Assembly (NCBI GenBank): GCA_038207565.1
Contig: JBBQZQ010000021.1
Coordinates: 4,666 to 68,665, forward strand
Direction: 5' to 3'
Length of the DNA stretch: 64,000 nucleotides
Source of the DNA: JALZAI01 sp038207565
GTDB lineage: Bacteria; Actinomycetota; Actinomycetes; Mycobacteriales; Jatrophihabitantaceae
The notes below the pieces were generated by a model. That model made no database searches, was not told where the DNA came from, and was given only the letters and a program-made list of their open reading frames with translations. Of the stretch, positions 17,285-24,990 are shown piece by piece (the stretch's first letter is position 1; every line of letters begins with the position of its first letter). The position numbers and the translations under genes are program-made.

Positions 17285-17360
17285 GCCAACCTCCGAATCA
17301 GGGGCCAACCTCCGAATCAGGGGCCGACGTCCGAATCAGGGGCCGACGTCCGAGTTAGGG
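17285..17360. repeat. Four tandem 19-bp direct repeats
   Basis: Units start at 17285, 17304, 17323 and 17342 with the consensus GCCRACSTCCGAATCAGGG; the last unit has GAGTTAGGG. They lie directly upstream of the preferred start of the thioredoxin/NHL gene, in its probable leader, and 27 nt from the end of the small gene at 17387. The regular 19-bp period places the motif roughly every two helical turns, as for an array of regulator sites. Confidence 0.85.
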
Positions 17361-17386
17361 GCAGCGACCGCGCGGCGGCGGCTCGA

Positions 17387-17530
17387 TCAGCGGGTGTAGT
17401 TCGTCCGCGAGGCTGCCGCGATCAGTTCCTGCTGCATGGCCGGGGAGGCGGTGCGCAGCGCGCGCTCGAACTCGCGGCTCCGGCGGTGGTTACGCATCGC
17501 GCGGGCGAGGCGATTGGACTGGCGGCTCAT
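17387..17530 (-). CDS. 47-residue basic protein, unknown function
   Basis: MSRQSNRLARAMRNHRRSRE, then a helical stretch ending AAASRTNYTR. The ATG at 17530 has a strong GAAGGAG at good spacing, and third positions are G/C rich, so the gene looks real. The sequence is rich in Arg, predicted helical and without cysteines or membrane segments. Similar short proteins occur in actinobacteria, but no function is known to me. The intergenic sequence before it is unusually AT-rich (17561-17600), as expected of a promoter region. Confidence 0.65.
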   Translation of the reverse strand: MSRQSNRLARAMRNHRRSREFERALRTASPAMQQELIAAASRTNYTR

Positions 17531-17560
17531 GGTTCTGGCTCCTTCGTCACTTTCGATTCC

Positions 17561-17589
17561 TTGACAGGACGCCTGACATAACCTAATGA
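17561..17589 (+). promoter_or_regulatory. Near-consensus sigma-70-type promoter facing antisense to the E2 gene
   Basis: TTGACA (17561-17566), a 17-nt spacer and TAATGA (17584-17589) make one of the best housekeeping-type promoters in the window. It points to the right, into the 3' end of the E2 gene, which is on the other strand. No + strand gene follows for 6 kb, so a transcript from here would be antisense or a small RNA. Confidence 0.35.
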
Positions 17590-17644
17590 ATAATGCGTCT
17601 ATGCCGCCGTGTGCCTAACGTCACCGGCCTGCCCCGACCAATGA

Positions 17645-19075
17645 TCAGAGGAGCGCGAGGCCGGGGTCGGTGAGCACGGCGGCGACATCGGCGAGGAACT
17701 GCGAACCCTGCTGACCGTCCACCAGGCGGTGGTCGAAGCTCACCGCGAGCTGGGTCACCCAGCGCGGCTCGATCCGCTCGGCGCCGTCACCGCTGGGGCT
17801 CATTCCGACGACCCACGGCCTCCGCCGGATCGATCCGAAGGCGACGATGCCGGCTTCGCCGGGGTTGAGGATCGGCGTTCCGGTGTCGATGCCGAAGACC
17901 CCCACGTTGGTGATCGTGATCGTGCCGCCGGACATGTCCGCAGGCGACGTCCGTCCCGCACGCGCGGTGTCGGTCAGCTCCGACAGTGCCTGGGCCAGTC
18001 CGAGCAGCGAGAGCTGGTCGGCGCCCTTGACATTCGGCACGATCAGGCCGCGGTCGGTCGCCGCAGCGATGCCCAGATTGACGTAGTGCTTGAGCACGAT
18101 CTCGCCGGCAGCGTCGTCCCACGTCGAGTTGATCGACGGGGTCTTCTTCGCGGCCAGCATGACCGCCTTGGCGAGGAACAGCAGCGGCGAGACCTTGACG
18201 TCGGCGAACTCACGCCGTGCCGCGACGCGATCCCGCAGGTCCATCATCGCGCTCACGTCGCAGGTGATGAATTCGGTAACGTGCGGTGCGGTGAACGCCG
18301 AGGCCACCATCGCTGCGGCGGTGTGCTTGCGCACCCCCTTTATCGGAATTCGCGTCTCACGACCGACCGCGGCCGGTACCGACGTCTCGGCGGTAGCGAT
18401 CCCGCTCGCGGCCGCCTGCACGTCGTCGCGCGACACGGTCGCGTTCGGGCCGGTCGGGACGACCGAGGACAGGTCGACCCCCAATGTCTTGGCGAGCTTG
18501 CGTACGGGCGGCTTGGCCAGCGCGGTGCGAGTCCGGGAAGCTTCTGCAGGTTGCGGGACGTCCTCCGCCGAGGGGTCCGCACCGATCGGGGTCGCCGACG
18601 TTGGCGGGAGGTTGAACGAGGTGTGCGCGGCCGCGGCGGCCGTTTCGGAACGCCGGCGGCGGCGTCGGCCGCTTCCTTCGCGCGGTCCGTAGCCGACCAG
18701 TGTGAGTTGCTTCTCTTCGCCGTCGTCTGACTTCGGCGGTTCGGGAACGAGGTCCTCGCCGACTGCCGCGTTCGACGGCACGTCAGCGACAGCAGCGTTC
18801 GACTCGCTGGGCACCGTAGTGTCGTCGGTGGCGCCGCCTGTCTCGATGGAGATGATGGCCGTGCCGACCGGGACGGTCTCGCCCTCCTCGGCGTGCAACG
18901 CGATCACAGTTCCCGCAAACGGTGACGGCAGCTCGACGGCGGCTTTCACGGTCTCGACCTCCGCGATGGTGTCGTTGACGTCGATTACGTCGCCGACAGC
19001 GACCGTCCACTTCAGGATGTCACCTTCGGTGAGCCCTTCACCCAGGTCCGGCAACCGGAACTGCTCGACCGCCAT
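17645..19075 (-). CDS. 2-oxoacid dehydrogenase E2 (dihydrolipoamide acyltransferase)
   Basis: A 476-residue E2 of a pyruvate or branched-chain 2-oxoacid dehydrogenase complex. An N-terminal lipoyl domain carries the modified lysine in EVETVKAAVELPSP. A long Ala/Pro/Ser linker follows. The subunit-binding domain is KPPVRKLAKTLGVDLSSVVPTG. The catalytic domain ends with SFDHRLVDGQQG (His and Asp of the active site). ATG 19075 gives the family start MAVEQFRLPDLGEGL. It is the last gene of an E1a-E1b-E2 operon, 2 nt after E1b. E3 is not encoded here. BkdC and PdhC cannot be told apart by eye. Confidence 0.9.
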   Translation of the reverse strand: MAVEQFRLPDLGEGLTEGDILKWTVAVGDVIDVNDTIAEVETVKAAVELPSPFAGTVIALHAEEGETVPVGTAIISIETGGATDDTTVPSESNAAVADVPSNAAVGEDLVPEPPKSDDGEEKQLTLVGYGPREGSGRRRRRRSETAAAAAHTSFNLPPTSATPIGADPSAEDVPQPAEASRTRTALAKPPVRKLAKTLGVDLSSVVPTGPNATVSRDDVQAAASGIATAETSVPAAVGRETRIPIKGVRKHTAAAMVASAFTAPHVTEFITCDVSAMMDLRDRVAARREFADVKVSPLLFLAKAVMLAAKKTPSINSTWDDAAGEIVLKHYVNLGIAAATDRGLIVPNVKGADQLSLLGLAQALSELTDTARAGRTSPADMSGGTITITNVGVFGIDTGTPILNPGEAGIVAFGSIRRRPWVVGMSPSGDGAERIEPRWVTQLAVSFDHRLVDGQQGSQFLADVAAVLTDPGLALL

Positions 19076-19077
19076 GC

Positions 19078-20079
19078 TCAGTACTCCAGAATCTTGTCGA
19101 CGGTGTCGAGGACGCGATCGAGGTTGGGCAACCACTCGTGCTCGAGGCGGCTCGGGGGGTACGGGGTGTCGTAACCGGTCACGCGCAGCACCGGCGCCTC
19201 GAGGGAGTAGAACGCCTGCTCCATCACCCGGGTCGCGATCTCGGCGCCGACCCCGAAGCTGTTCGGCGCCTCGTGCACGACGATCAGGCGGCCGGTGCGG
19301 CGCACCGACTCGAGCACGGTCGGCATGTCCAGCGGCGACACCGAACGCAGATCGATGACCTCGAGGTCCACGCCGTCATCGGCGCACGCCGCGGCCGCTT
19401 CGAGGACGGTACTCACCGTCGGCCCGTAGGCAACGACCGTGACGTGGTGCCCCGGACGTACGACGCGCGCCTCATACAGCGGGGTGGGCGTGGCGGCGAT
19501 CGGCGACTTCGCGGCGTGGTAGAGCCGTTTGGGCTCACAGAAGATGATCGGGTCGTCGTCGGCGATGGCCTGCTGGATCATCCAGTACGCGTCGGACGCG
19601 GTGGAGCAGCTGACCACCTTGAGCCCGGCGGTGTGCGCGAAGTACGTCTCGGGCGACTCGCTGTGGTGTTCGACCGCGCCGATGCCACCGCCGAACGGGA
19701 TGCGGATCGTGATCGGCATCTTCATCAGCCCGGCCGAGCGGTTGTGGAACTTGGCGACCTGGCTGACGATCTGGTCGAAGCCGGGGAACACGAAGCCGTC
19801 GAACTGTATCTCGCAGACCGGGCGGTACCCGCGGATCGCGAGCCCGACCGCCGTGCCGATGATTCCGGACTCGGCGAGCGGGGTGTCGATGACACGGTCC
19901 TCGCCGAAGTCCTTCTGCAGGCCGTCGGTGATGCGGAAGACGCCGCCGAGCTTGCCGACGTCCTCGCCCATGATCAGGACCTTCGGATCGGCCTCCATGG
20001 CCTTGCGCAGGCCGTCGTTGAGCGCCTTGGCCATCGTCTTCGAACCCGAGACCGGGGCACCCGAGACCGGGGCACTCAT
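19078..20079 (-). CDS. 2-oxoacid dehydrogenase E1 beta subunit
   Basis: A 333-residue transketolase-like subunit that with E1a forms the thiamine diphosphate-dependent decarboxylase. Features include MGEDVGKLGGVFRITDGLQ, TPLAESGIIGTAVGLA, and a C-terminal domain with VVHEAPNSFGVGAEIA. The start ATG overlaps the E1a stop (ATGA). The first residues contain a doubled APVSG, from a 15-bp direct repeat at 20045-20074, which looks like a recent small duplication outside the conserved part. Confidence 0.92.
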   Translation of the reverse strand: MSAPVSGAPVSGSKTMAKALNDGLRKAMEADPKVLIMGEDVGKLGGVFRITDGLQKDFGEDRVIDTPLAESGIIGTAVGLAIRGYRPVCEIQFDGFVFPGFDQIVSQVAKFHNRSAGLMKMPITIRIPFGGGIGAVEHHSESPETYFAHTAGLKVVSCSTASDAYWMIQQAIADDDPIIFCEPKRLYHAAKSPIAATPTPLYEARVVRPGHHVTVVAYGPTVSTVLEAAAACADDGVDLEVIDLRSVSPLDMPTVLESVRRTGRLIVVHEAPNSFGVGAEIATRVMEQAFYSLEAPVLRVTGYDTPYPPSRLEHEWLPNLDRVLDTVDKILEY

Positions 20080-21224
20080 GCGGGTACCTCCGCGACCGAC
20101 CGGACGAACGCGCCGAACTCGGTGCGCTGTTGTTGCAGCTCGGCCGGAAGCTCGACGTGGACGTGATCGAACAGCGACTCGGGCGTCGGGTCGGCCAGTG
20201 CGCGGCACCCCGCTCGCAGCCGCTCGGCCAACTTCTTCGCCTCGGCGTCGACCGACTCGAAGAAGGACGGCTCGACCCGGGCCTCGCGGGTGAGGTAGGC
20301 ACGCACCCGTTCGATCGGATCACGCAGCTTCCACGTCTCGGCCTCGCTGCCCAGTCGGTAACGGCGCGGGTCGTCGTTGGTGGTGTGCGGGTTCATCCGG
20401 TAGGTGTAGGCCTCGATCAGGGTCGGGCCTTGCGCGCTGCGAGCGTCGTCGAGCGCCTTGCGGGTGACCGCCAGGGTGGCGAGCACATCGTTGCCGTCGA
20501 CGCGCACCCCGGGGAAGCCGAAGCCGCTCGAGCGCTTGTACAGCGGCACGCGGCTCTGTCGCTCGACCGGTTCGCTGATCGCCCACTGGTTGTTCTGGCA
20601 GAAGAACACGACCGGCAGATTGCCCGCGGCCGCCCAGACGAACGCCTCGTTCACGTCACCTTGGCTCGATGCCCCGTCGCCGAAGAACGCGAGGACGGCC
20701 GTGTCGCGTTCCGGGTCGCCCGTCCCCACCGCGCCGTCGCGGACGATGCCCATCGCGTAGCCCGTCGCGTGCAGTGTCTGCGCACCGATGACGATCGTGT
20801 ACAGGTTGAAATTGTTCTCGTTCGGATTCCACCCGCCGAGGTTCGTGCCGCGGAACAGGCCGAGCAGCGTGAGCGCATCGACGTCGCGGCACCAGGCCAC
20901 ACCGTGCTCGCGGTAGGTCGGAAAGGCCATGTCCTGGGTGCGGAGCGCGCGTCCGGCACCGATCTGGGCAGCCTCCTGGCCGAGCAGGCTGGCCCACAGT
21001 CCGAGCTCACCCTGGCGTTGCAGGGCGATCGCCTCGGAGTCGATGCGGCGGACGAGGACGAGATCGCGGTACAGCGCGGCGATCTCGTCGTCGGAGATGT
21101 CGAGGGAGTAGTCCGGATGCTCGACCCGCTGTCCCTCCGGGGTCAGCAGCTGCACCATGTTGGGCTCGGGCTGCACCGCGAGTGCAGTCCGTGGGCCGGA
21201 CGAGCTCTGGACGTCTTCGGTCAT
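20076..21224 (-). CDS. 2-oxoacid dehydrogenase E1 alpha subunit
   Basis: A 382-residue subunit that binds thiamine diphosphate. The TPP motif is FFGDGASSQGDVNEAF, followed by FFCQNNQWAIS, and the phosphorylation-loop region HTTNDDPRRYR is present. The start ATG 21224 has GAGGAG upstream and removes 12 residues from the longest frame. First gene of the E1a-E1b-E2 operon. Its leader (21225-21374) holds several GTAC-containing stretches such as GCGTACTTCGGTTCGTAC, which might be an operator. Confidence 0.92.
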   Translation of the reverse strand: MTEDVQSSSGPRTALAVQPEPNMVQLLTPEGQRVEHPDYSLDISDDEIAALYRDLVLVRRIDSEAIALQRQGELGLWASLLGQEAAQIGAGRALRTQDMAFPTYREHGVAWCRDVDALTLLGLFRGTNLGGWNPNENNFNLYTIVIGAQTLHATGYAMGIVRDGAVGTGDPERDTAVLAFFGDGASSQGDVNEAFVWAAAGNLPVVFFCQNNQWAISEPVERQSRVPLYKRSSGFGFPGVRVDGNDVLATLAVTRKALDDARSAQGPTLIEAYTYRMNPHTTNDDPRRYRLGSEAETWKLRDPIERVRAYLTREARVEPSFFESVDAEAKKLAERLRAGCRALADPTPESLFDHVHVELPAELQQQRTEFGAFVRSVAEVPA

Positions 21225-21374
21225 CGACAACTCCTCGTTCGCGCGTCGTGGGGTTGCCACGTGGTGCGCGGTGCCGGTGTCTGGTGCGTACTTCGGTTCG
21301 TACAGGGGTGGCGTACGTAGCGAAATACCCAGGGGTTCCTACCATAGGTGACGGCGGTCACCCGCGTGTCTCAA

Positions 21375-21441
21375 ACTCCCTGTGATCAAGAGGCCCCAAT
21401 TGTCGCCGAGCGACAGTTCGCGCCTCTTGATCACAGGGAGT
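21375..21441. repeat. GTGATCAA palindrome 1 (perfect 20-bp arms)
   Basis: ACTCCCTGTGATCAAGAGGC (21375-21394) is exactly complementary to 21422-21441. The 27-nt loop contains a second inverted repeat, TGTCG/CGACA. The element lies 5 nt after the stop codon of the helicase gene and upstream of E1a, so it can form a strong terminator hairpin. Member of a five-copy family in this window. Confidence 0.85.
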
Positions 21442-21446
21442 AGGCG

Positions 21447-23468
21447 TCATCGGCCGAGCTCGGGCGGCAGCTGCTGATCGTGCAGTACGACCAGTCGGGA
21501 CACGGCGCGGGTGAGCACGACGTAGAGGCGACGCAGCCCGGCGACACGCAGCGACTCCGCTGCGACGATCTCTGCCGGTTCCAGCAGCACGACCGTGTCG
21601 AACTCGAGGCCCTTCGCCTCGGACGCCGCGACGACGGTGACCCGCCCGTCGACGCCGGTGTCCAGCGTCTCGACGTCGATGTCACCGGCCAGCAGTGCGG
21701 CGAGGCTCGCTGCCGCGCGCGCGTCGGGGACGATCACGCCGACCGAGCCCTCGACGTCCAGCGCGGCGCGGACCGACGCGACGAGTTCAGACGCCGGGGC
21801 GAACACCAGCGCGTCGCGACCCGCACGGATGGACGAACCGGGCGCGACGCCCACGGCGATGTGCGGCAGCAGCCTGTTCGCCAGCTCGATCACGTCAGCC
21901 GGCACGCGGTAGCCGGCGGTCAACGGTCGCACCTTCGCCGACGCGTGACCAAGGTGCTCGAGCGTCGAGGCCCAGTCGCCCGGCGCCCACGCGGTGGTGG
22001 CCTGGGCGAGGTCACCGAGCACCGTCACCGACCCGAGCGGGCAGCGACGGGCGATCGCGCGGCACTGCATCGCAGACAGATCCTGGGCCTCGTCGACCAC
22101 GGCGTGGACGAAGGTGTCGGTGCCGTCGATCAGGCCCGCGAATTCGTCGAGCAGGACGGCGTCCATCGGTGTCCACTTGGTGGCGCGTGCCGAGCGTGCC
22201 GCCGGGCGGTGCAGGAGTGCTCGTTCGGACTCGGTCAGCGACGGTGCGCAGCGGCGCAGGAAGTCCGGCTCGGCCCACAGGCGGGCGAGCACCGCCGCGG
22301 GAGTGAGTGCCGGCCACACCGCGTCGACGAACTCGCGCACTGCCGGCGTGCGGGCGACCATCGTGGTCTCCGCGTCCGACGGTGCGCCGCCGGCGTCCTC
22401 ACGCTGCCGACGGACGTCCTCTGCGACCTGCGTTCGCAGCCGTTCCCGGGCGAGGGACCAGCGCAGCCCGTCGCTCAACGCGCGTCGGGTGTCGTCGACG
22501 TAGCGGCGCAGGTGATGGGCCCCGATGCGATAGCGGCGGGTCCCGACGATCGCGACCACGTCGTCGCTCGGTTTGGCGACATTGGTGAGGACGGCGCGTC
22601 GCACCACGTCTGCCATCCGCACATCACCCTTCAGCGCGGCGACGTCGTCGGCCTCGGTCCCGGTCGGCGCGGTCGCGACGAGCGTTTCGACGGTGCTCTG
22701 CTGGATGCCGCCCTCGCCGAGCGACGGCAGCACCTGGGCGATGTAGTGCAGGAAGGCCCGGTTGGGTCCTACCACCAGCACGCCGGAGCGGCGCAGCCGT
22801 TCGGGGTAGGTGTAGAGCAGGTAGGCCGCCCGGTGCAGGCCCACCGCGGTCTTGCCGGTTCCCGGAGCGCCCTGGATGCAGAGCGAGGTGTCGAGATCGG
22901 CGCGCACGAGATCGTCCTGGTCGGGCTGGATCGTGGCCACGATGTCGCGCATCGGACCGACGCGCGGCCGCTCGATCTCCTCGCGCAGCAGCCCTGATCC
23001 GAGACCCAGCGATTCGCCACGGTCGAGGTGCTCGTCCTCGAACGAGGACAGGATCGCGCGGCTGCCGGTTCGCTGGAAACCGAAGCGTCGCCGTAGTCGC
23101 ACACTCATCCGCTCGGCCGGCGTGGCCCGGTAGAACGCGCGTGCGATCGGGGCGCGCCAGTCGATGACCACCGGGTCGCCGTGGTCGTCACGGATGTGAC
23201 GCCGCCCGATGTGGAACACCTCGGCACCCGGCCGGCCGTCGTCGCGATCGCGGTCGATCCGGCCGAAGAAAGGCGGCGCGTCGGGATCGGATCCCAGTGC
23301 GCGGAGGCGATCGGCGCGCATCCGTCCCAGACTCTGGCTGGCCAGTTCGTCGACACCGTAGTCGGCGATCGCGGAGGCCGAGATCTGCATGGTGCTCAAG
23401 CAGTGCCGCGCCTGGTCCAGGTGGTTGCGCTCGGCGGTGAGGAAAGGATCGGGTTCTACGGCGCTCAC
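21447..23468 (-). CDS. HelD/HelR-like UvrD-family ATPase
   Basis: A 673-residue superfamily 1 ATPase. The N-terminal part (about 1-190) is a charged coil followed by IGRRHIRDDHGDPVVIDWRAP, typical of HelD proteins, which remove stalled RNA polymerase from DNA and in actinobacteria (HelR) protect against rifamycins. Walker A is GAPGTGKTAVGLHR, motif II region VVDEAQDLSAMQ, motif VI region YVVLTRAVSRLVVL. GTG start at 23468 with no strong ribosome-binding site. It could instead be a DNA helicase; the HelD N-terminus favours an RNA polymerase partner. Confidence 0.85.
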   Translation of the reverse strand: MSAVEPDPFLTAERNHLDQARHCLSTMQISASAIADYGVDELASQSLGRMRADRLRALGSDPDAPPFFGRIDRDRDDGRPGAEVFHIGRRHIRDDHGDPVVIDWRAPIARAFYRATPAERMSVRLRRRFGFQRTGSRAILSSFEDEHLDRGESLGLGSGLLREEIERPRVGPMRDIVATIQPDQDDLVRADLDTSLCIQGAPGTGKTAVGLHRAAYLLYTYPERLRRSGVLVVGPNRAFLHYIAQVLPSLGEGGIQQSTVETLVATAPTGTEADDVAALKGDVRMADVVRRAVLTNVAKPSDDVVAIVGTRRYRIGAHHLRRYVDDTRRALSDGLRWSLARERLRTQVAEDVRRQREDAGGAPSDAETTMVARTPAVREFVDAVWPALTPAAVLARLWAEPDFLRRCAPSLTESERALLHRPAARSARATKWTPMDAVLLDEFAGLIDGTDTFVHAVVDEAQDLSAMQCRAIARRCPLGSVTVLGDLAQATTAWAPGDWASTLEHLGHASAKVRPLTAGYRVPADVIELANRLLPHIAVGVAPGSSIRAGRDALVFAPASELVASVRAALDVEGSVGVIVPDARAAASLAALLAGDIDVETLDTGVDGRVTVVAASEAKGLEFDTVVLLEPAEIVAAESLRVAGLRRLYVVLTRAVSRLVVLHDQQLPPELGR

Positions 23469-23513
23469 GGTTTTTCGACGTTACGCGTGCGGAGCAACCG
23501 AATTTCACGAGTC

Positions 23514-23567
23514 GGGCGGATACGCCCGAATTCGGCGGACCGCCCTGACCTGATTCGGCGGACCGCC
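23514..23567. repeat. Inverted repeat and two 15-bp direct repeats upstream of egtE
   Basis: CGGGCG-GATA-CGCCCG (23514-23529) is followed by ATTCGGCGGACCGCC at 23530-23544 and again at 23553-23567 (23-bp period). The second copy is preceded by CCTG, giving CCTGATTCGG, the same 10-mer found in the complement of the 17285-17360 repeats. The stretch lies between the divergent helicase and egtE genes. Confidence 0.65.
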
Positions 23568-23648
23568 GGGGAAATGACGGGGGTCCTGCCTACGCCACCG
23601 CGGGGGCCGGTGCGAGCAGCAACGGCAATTGTCATCTCCCCGGCCCGC

Positions 23649-23654
23649 TAGCGT
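23649..23654 (+). promoter_or_regulatory. TAGCGT -10 box, leaderless start of egtE
   Basis: TAGCGT ends 7 nt before ATG 23662; no Shine-Dalgarno sequence precedes the ATG. Confidence 0.5.
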
Positions 23655-23661
23655 GACGACG

Positions 23662-24798
23662 ATGAGTGCCGTCCACCCATCCGAAGACCCGTCGCGGTGG
23701 ATGCAGTGGGCGGCCCGCCGCCCGGCCACGCGCGTCACGCACCTGGACAGCGCGGCCGCCGGCCGCTCGTCGCACGCCACCCTTGCTGCAAGCGCCGCGC
23801 ATGCCCGGCGCGAGGCCGAGGTCGGCGCGTACGTCGCGCAGGAGGAGGCGCATGAGCAACTCGAGGTCGGTCGCCGTTCGCTCGCCGCGCTGCTGGGCGT
23901 GCCCCCGGCGGGTCTCGCCTTCCTCGAGAGCGCCTCGGTTGCGCTCGGCGCTCTGCTCGCCTCCTGGCCGCTGTCGGCCGGCGACACGGTGGGCGTCGTG
24001 GCTGCCGAGTGGGGTCCCAACCTGGAGGCGTTCGCCGCCCGCGGGCTGCGGGTCGTCGAGCTCGTCTCGGACGGTGACGGGGCGCTCGATCTGCACGAGT
24101 TGGAGCGCCGGCTGGCCGATGATCCGCCGACAGTCGTGCACCTCACCCAGGTCACGTCTCACCGCGGGCTGGTGCAACCGGTCGCGGCCGCGGTCGAGCT
24201 GTGTCGCGTGGCGGGCGTCGCGTGCTGGGTCGACGCCGCGCAGGCGCTGGGGCACGTCGACGCAGCCACCGGCGCCGACGCGTCGTACGCGACCAGTCGC
24301 AAGTGGCTCGCTGGGCCGCGCGGGGTCGGCATGCTCGCCATCGCCGAGCGGGCCTGGCGCGGGCTCGAGGTGCGGCGATCGGCACTGGCGCCCGACGACC
24401 TTGCGCCCGTGGCGCACCTGGAATCGCACGAGGCACATATCGCGGGACGGGTGGGCCTGGCGGTCGCTGTCGCGGACTACCTCGAGTCCGGCGCCGACCG
24501 CGTTGCCCACCGCCTCGACGAGGTCGGCCGGCTCACCCGCGAGGCCCTCGCCGAGGTGCCTGGGTGGCGGGTCGTGGGTAGCGGCGCCGGCGCCATCACG
24601 GCCGTCGCACCTACTGCCGGACAGGAGGTTCTGGCGACCCGGTCGCGCCTGCTCGCCGAACACGGCGTGCTCACCACAGCGTGCGCTCCGGCTCGCGCGC
24701 CGCGCGAACTCACCGCGCCCGTCCTGCGCATCAGCGCGCACGTCGACTGCACCGCCGCCGACCTGGCTCGCCTTACCAAAGGATTACGCGTGAGCTGA
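23662..24798 (+). CDS. egtE: EgtE: ergothioneine PLP-dependent C-S lyase
   Basis: A 378-residue fold-type I (class V) PLP enzyme that cleaves hercynylcysteine sulfoxide to ergothioneine in the last step. It has HLDSAAAGRSS near the N-terminus, VVHLTQVTSHRGLVQPV, WVDAAQALGHVD (PLP-binding Asp) and the Schiff-base lysine in YATSRKWLAGPRGVGML. The assignment rests on these motifs and on the neighbouring egtA-D. In mycobacteria egtE comes last; here it leads the cluster and is separated from egtA by 192 nt. It appears to be transcribed from a leaderless promoter. Confidence 0.88.
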   Translation: MSAVHPSEDPSRWMQWAARRPATRVTHLDSAAAGRSSHATLAASAAHARREAEVGAYVAQEEAHEQLEVGRRSLAALLGVPPAGLAFLESASVALGALLASWPLSAGDTVGVVAAEWGPNLEAFAARGLRVVELVSDGDGALDLHELERRLADDPPTVVHLTQVTSHRGLVQPVAAAVELCRVAGVACWVDAAQALGHVDAATGADASYATSRKWLAGPRGVGMLAIAERAWRGLEVRRSALAPDDLAPVAHLESHEAHIAGRVGLAVAVADYLESGADRVAHRLDEVGRLTREALAEVPGWRVVGSGAGAITAVAPTAGQEVLATRSRLLAEHGVLTTACAPARAPRELTAPVLRISAHVDCTAADLARLTKGLRVS

Positions 24799-24808
24799 TT
24801 GTCGGAGG

Positions 24809-24821
24809 TTTGTTGTACAAA
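24809..24821. promoter_or_regulatory. TTTGT-TGT-ACAAA inverted repeat before egtA
   Basis: A short AT-rich dyad 11 nt after the egtE stop contains the palindrome TTGTACAA. It stands out in very GC-rich surroundings and could be an operator or part of a promoter for egtA-D. Confidence 0.3.
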
Positions 24822-24839
24822 GGACGTGGGCAAGACTTC

Positions 24840-24900
24840 GACAGCACCACCACAGCACCACTACAGCACTACCCAGCACCACAGCACTGAGCACCACACA
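24840..24900 (+). repeat. CAGCAC-rich low-complexity stretch in the egtA leader
   Basis: Several imperfect CAGCACCAC units run across about 60 nt, with few G and T residues on the + strand. It lies in the 192-nt gap between egtE and egtA. No reading frame is conserved across it. Its role, if any, would be in the leader RNA. Confidence 0.55.
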
Positions 24901-24990
24901 GGCAATCGAGGACGGCCGCCGTGTCGCGACCGCCCCCGCACCGACCCGCGGTCGTGATTATCACGGCCGGTCCGGACCTGGAGGGGGCGG

